From Epiperipatus broadwayi (lineage: Eukaryota; Onychophora; Udeonychophora; Euonychophora; Peripatidae): DNA of 64,000 nt. The number at the start of each line of letters is the position of its first letter. Position 1 is the stretch's first letter. Shown in pieces: positions 59,613 through 64,000 of the stretch. The position numbers and the translations under genes were made by a program. The notes under the pieces were generated by a model that was not told where the DNA came from, ran no database searches, and was given only the letters and a program-made list of their open reading frames with translations. Location: positions 2,421,149 to 2,485,148 of the forward strand of contig JAQFVV010012405.1 of assembly GCA_028023455.1 (NCBI GenBank). The letters are read 5' to 3'.

Positions 59613-60713
59613 CTTTCTTCCCTTCCTGTCAAGCATGATTCTTTTAGTGGATGAAGTACAGCAGTTGTTTTCACATTTATAATTTTGCTTGGATTTAAAC
59701 TCAATTACTGGAACAATTAATTGGACTTGATGATTTAATATTTATCAGTAGATTACTCTTTTTTCGGATCGCCTCCAAATGCAGGTGAATGTTTTCTTCT
59801 TTCTATTTAAAAACATCTTATTTCTCTCGGTCAGTTGAAAGGTGTAGAATATTATTTTTCAGACAAGATATCTTTTCTTTCCTATGTGATGTCCTAGTTG
59901 ATGATGATTCTGGTAGACAGATGGAAAAATATATATTTTTTCTAGCCCGCCATCCTTATATTTTCAATATTCAAAGCTTGATATTAAAAAAAATGATTTT
60001 TTTTAAAAAAAGGTTATCTAGCAGAATTAAAAATGTTTGTCTGCTTTAGTTTCAATAATTTTACAAGTCTCTATAATAATCTCAACTGATTTTCCAGACT
60101 GCTTTTATATCCGATTTTTCTTTATTTCTATTTTTGACAATTCGTTTTTAAGCTGGAGAGTGCAACTTTTTTCAGGAACATTAAAAAAAAATCACATACC
60201 TGGTTTCCAGACAAATTTTTGTTTTGACAGAAAAAATAGTCTTAATCCTTTTTTACACCTATGTAACATCTCAAATTTGGGCTTCTTTCTTTTGATGTTA
60301 AGATGAGACATTTTTAAAATTAGACTTCTCACATCGTCTCTAAGTTTTTAACAGAAAAACAATTCTTATAATACAAAAAAAAAAAACTTGTTGAGTAAGA
60401 AAAAAATAATATAACAGATTTTCTTCTTTTTCTCTCAATATCTAATAAATGTAGATATGTGATATAACACACACACACTCCATCATTCAAATCATGTATA
60501 AACTGACATTAAATAATCTAATTGTTAGCTTAGTAATTATAACCCTAATATTTAAAATTAAATCCTTAGCTTTTAAATCCAAATTACAATTATAGAAAAG
60601 CAAAAATAGAAGTATAGAATAAGATATTAAAATTTAGCAAGTGGAGGTTAGTTTTAAAGAAAGTTAAAATGTTTAATATTTGAAATATAAAACAATTAAA
60701 TAGCTTACACATA
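59613..60713. other. Intron sequence, nothing recognised
   Basis: Two overlapping plus-strand frames (59789-60049 and 60037-60306) and a 58-codon minus-strand frame (about 59700-59550) have no motif I recognise. Confidence 0.5.
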
Positions 60714-60987
60714 CATTGCCTATATATGTGCGTTATAACTTTATTTTTTAACAAAAAAAAAAAAAAAATTAAATACTGAATAATTAACTGTGTGTAAAAC
60801 TCTTTTTGAGTTGTTTATCAACACACAAACAAATAAAGAATATAACTGTTGCCCATTGCCTATATATGTGTGTTATAACTATTTTTTAACAAAAAAATAA
60901 TAATTAAATACTGACTAATTAACTGTGTGTAAAACTCTTTTTGAGTTGTTTATCAACACACAAACAAATAAAGAATATAACTGTTGC
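60714..60987 (+). repeat. 140-bp tandem duplication
   Basis: CATTGCCTATATATGTG...ATATAACTGTTGCC occurs at 60714-60853 and 60854-60987, differing mainly in the length of an A run. Confidence 0.95.
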
Positions 60988-62490
60988 CCCACTCTCTTTC
61001 TATCTTAAGCTTTTAGAACTGGATCTTGTGGGGTTTAAACTTGGATGCCCTACAGCTTCCTTTTCTATATAAAAATGTGATGATGATTTTTATTTCCACA
61101 TTTTGTTTCATGCACATTACTACAAATTTAGCTAATGACTAAATAGTAATGGCACAGTATAGAATCCTTTTCTCTCTAAATGTCAAATGGACATTGCTGC
61201 AAATGTACTTCTTTACCAAATTTGACCAGACTTTGTAATCGATTGAAATATTTTATATTATTTGGTTAGTAAAGAAGATATGCTTTTATTCTATTTATTT
61301 TTTAGTTTAAAATCATACACAGCAAGAACTTGAATTAAATTAAGTTCTTGATAAGTAATAATTTATGAGGAAATTTGAGTGTTATGTTAAATTTTCTGAT
61401 TGAAGACAGCTCGAGGATACTAAAGAATAGAGCATTGTGACCAGATATTTGATTTTCAGGAGTGATAGTTTGCCATTGCATTTTACCCCTTTATTCAAAT
61501 TCATTTCAACATTTCAATTTTAATATTACACCACATTATAAATATCAAGTGATATTTTACATTATTATATCTTAAAAATATAAAAAGGTTATAATATAGT
61601 TTTAAAATTGATATGCTGAATATATTCTGTTAAGAGTATGTCAAGTGATGGCAGATTATCATTGACGATCAAGTGACATCATTTAATCTCAATACTTTAT
61701 TTTCTAATTAATGTCATTGGACAGAGAATATGATATTCATACATATGTTCAAATACAAACTGTTAATGAAAATCAGATACCTTTATGAATCTAAAGAATG
61801 ATAAATTGCTTCATTTTGATTATCAACGGTAAATGAATATGATTATAAACAAACAAACTTTCAGCACAGCTCATTATTGCCTGGAAGAGCAAAGAAGAAA
61901 TTTTTATATGATGAGAATAAAATGTGTAAAAGCAGAACTTTGATTAAAGGAAACTGAACAAATATGGGAGTGATTAATGAAAATCCAATATTTTTATAGA
62001 CAAAGCAAACTTGCAACTGCTTCATTGTTGTAATCAAAGGAAATGAGTATATTGCAAAGCAATAATGTTTTCAGCAGAGTTTACAATGGATTAGTAGACT
62101 CAAAAGAGTTATTTTAATGAGGGGATATTCCTTAGTTTTTATATATGTATATTCAATTAAAATAAATCACAATGTTACTCAAATATATATTACTAAGTAA
62201 CTGAAGCTTCCAATGAGTTATATAATGTTTGCAAGTTAGCTCAATTCTATCACAACTAGTCATTAACCCAGAAGTCAGACCAATATCTTACACTATAGAT
62301 ACATTAGAAACATACACTTTTCCAAGTAATCTATATAAGGCGTTACAATTTAACTTCATTAAGTCACTTGTGCTTGAATCTAACTTCATGTACATATTTA
62401 TTTTTAGAGATATTTAAACTTAGCTTTATACAATATGTATTTAAGATATTTATTTTATAGAGTGCTATGATTTTAAATTTCTATTCTGTC
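60988..62490. other. Intron sequence, nothing recognised
   Basis: No repeats or coding signature noted. Confidence 0.5.
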
Positions 62491-62540
62491 ACCTAAGATG
62501 TGCATTTCGTGCTGAACCAGAACTCATCAGTTGACCCAGA
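62491..62540 (-). ncRNA. Hammerhead-like motif, family 2, best-conserved core
   Basis: Minus strand: TCAA, CTGATGA (62524-62530), stem II GTTCTG-GTT-CAGCAC (five of six pairs), GAAA (62505-62508), stem III ATG-CA-CAT, cleavage triplet ATC (62497-62499), TTAGGT. All invariant core bases of a hammerhead are present. Stem I is weak: two Watson-Crick pairs, a mismatch, then a wobble. It is a single, not tandem, copy. Confidence 0.6.
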
Positions 62541-62660
62541 TCACAACCCTCTTACACATATCTTCATCATTGCTCAGATAGCTAATAAACTACTAGTTTA
62601 ATTGACTGGTTTCAAATTTTCTGCTGCTCAACTTATCTAACCAGTATATAAAATACATAT
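62541..62660 (-). repeat. Family-2 unit body next to the hammerhead
   Basis: CAGATCACAACCCTC, ACACATATCTTCATCATTGCTCAG and TAGTTTAATTGA match the parts of the 46-kb units that lie next to the hammerhead (CAGATCACATTCCCTC, ACATATCTTTATCATAGTTCAG). Confidence 0.7.
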
Positions 62661-62840
62661 AAATTTTTATAAGAAAATTATTTAATATCATTTACTTTTT
62701 TTATTACTTTTACAGTGCTTCTTAGAATCCACTACTAGTCATTTTGATTGCCCTAGAAATATTCTCTTCAAAACAATTTCCATCTTTCATTTGAAATAGT
62801 CCACTGTTTTTTTACTTTCCATCTATAGTAGAGTGGAAAA

Positions 62841-62920
62841 AGCATTGTAAACATAATAAAGAACGCAAATGATATTAATATTATATGGATTTGGCAATGC
62901 AATAAGAAAGATAAAGAAAA
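62841..62920. repeat. Fragment of the 17-kb foldback family
   Basis: AAGCATTGTAAA..AAGAAC, then GATATTAATATTATATGG, then CAATGCAATAAGAAAGATAAA is the reverse complement of 17205-17275, with few changes. Confidence 0.8.
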
Positions 62921-64000
62921 TTATGGCACATTTCTCTATTATTTATTTGTGGAAATAGTTACATATTTTTCTTATTCTGTTTTTTCCTTCATTGGATTAA
63001 TGGTTAGAAAATTAATTAATGTGTTTTTTAAAAAACATTTTTTTTTTCATACTTTCCTTTTCTTTTGATAACGAAAAAGAAAAGGTTTATTAAAATATTT
63101 ATGATTTTTGTTTATTTATTTTAAATTTTTTTTTTAAAAAATTACATTATGATACAATTTCAAATAGCTACTAAATGGTTATTGGATATTGTTACTTGAT
63201 TAAAAAAGATATTGAGTATTATCTTAATATTAATGATCTTATGAGTTTTTCTTTACTGTACAGAGAAAATGAAAGAGGAGATGATGGTTTCAATTTATAC
63301 TGCAAATAATATTGTGATATTTTGGCTTGGTATTTCATGAAAGTCCAATTTTTTTGTTTTTGTGATTTTGAATTTTGTGTGTGTTTTATATATATAAAAT
63401 CATTTTTTAAATATAATTATCATTGATATTAATGTAAAAAATACTCGTAAAAGAGTTTAAATATAAAATTTAATAATATTTAAACTCTGTATGACTATTT
63501 TTTCACATGCTTAGATTGGCAGAGTATGGAAATGTAATTATCACCGATAGTTTTGTTGAGTATTTTCCATTGTTCTATGTTTATTTAATATTTTAACATT
63601 TTACTAAAACATAATTTTTATTTGTGTTGGAAATACATATGTTAACAAAGAATTATTCTATTTTCAGAATTCTAAATGAATTGGGTTTTAAAGTTTTTTT
63701 TAAAAAATTTTAGTTACAATTTTTTTTTTTTTTTAAAGTGCAATAAAACTTACTTTATTACAAAGATAAACAACAAAATACACGATCACAGTTAATTTTA
63801 ATGTTTTTAGAAATTGGAACAATTAACTGAATATATACAACAGATAGATGAAAACAGAAATGAGTAAAAATCGAATATTGAACTTTTTTTTTAGTGATTT
63901 TTATTTCATAAAATCATAAAAGTTGTTAATTATTTTTGAATTTTAATAAAATCACAAATAGTAATTTATAAAATTGTATCTAAATTTATTTTTGAGTCAG
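62921..64000. other. Intron sequence, nothing recognised
   Basis: AT-rich to the end of the window; no exon, repeat family or RNA gene recognised. Confidence 0.5.

Overview
The window is strongly AT-rich metazoan DNA, almost all of it intronic. The only host gene I can support is SCAPER (S-phase cyclin A-associated protein in the ER) on the + strand. Three consecutive coding exons (15900-16030, 18855-18920, 27000-27126) have consensus splice sites and compatible phases, and together encode 108 residues of the conserved region that follows the SCAPER zinc finger. The flanking introns are large: more than 15.8 kb upstream and more than 36.8 kb downstream, both running off the window. Long introns and the repeat mix suggest an AT-rich invertebrate (a mollusc such as a cephalopod, or a cnidarian, would fit), but the sequence does not settle the species.

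The introns are packed with decayed retroelements. 1-3956 holds a near-complete LINE with a (TAA)n tail, followed by a 3' fragment of a second LINE on the opposite strand (3957-5162) and a (TAA)n tract of about 190 units. 8541-12760 is a Penelope-like (PLE) complex: two copies joined head to head (9264-10490 minus, 10556-11759 plus), flanked by repeat units carrying hammerhead-ribozyme-like motifs. 16345-16500, 21248-21500 and 28676-28890 are 3' ends of an RTE-type LINE. 17237-18615 and 50238-51040 are kilobase-scale foldback repeats. 22190-24820 is an LTR retrotransposon with a 5-bp target duplication, both LTRs, a tRNA-Leu-like primer site, gag, partial protease and a stub of reverse transcriptase. 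The rest of pol is replaced by about 205 codons of open, unrelated coiled-coil coding sequence. 25577-26560 is a second PLE lineage split by a roughly 290-bp palindrome with a hammerhead at its apex. 29.4-30.7 kb, 33.7-37.1 kb and 54.4-55.6 kb are further LINE relics. 54062-54182 is a tiny tRNA-derived retroposon with a 12-bp target duplication.

The most notable theme is repeated small self-cleaving-ribozyme-like motifs in two sequence families. Family 1 is near PLEs (8.66, 12.0, 12.58 and 26.13 kb). Family 2 is in a tandem array of roughly 300-340-bp units at 46.0-47.0 kb and in dispersed copies at 47.6, 48.3 and 62.5 kb. Both fit the CUGAUGA / hairpin / GAAA / NUH layout of type I hammerheads, and the tandem array resembles the 'retrozyme' elements known from plants and animals. 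Most copies carry core mutations; the 8.66, 26.13, 47.63 and 62.5 kb copies keep CUGAUGA, GAAA and a permitted cleavage triplet.

All homology calls come from reading translations and motifs by eye; no database or folding search was run.
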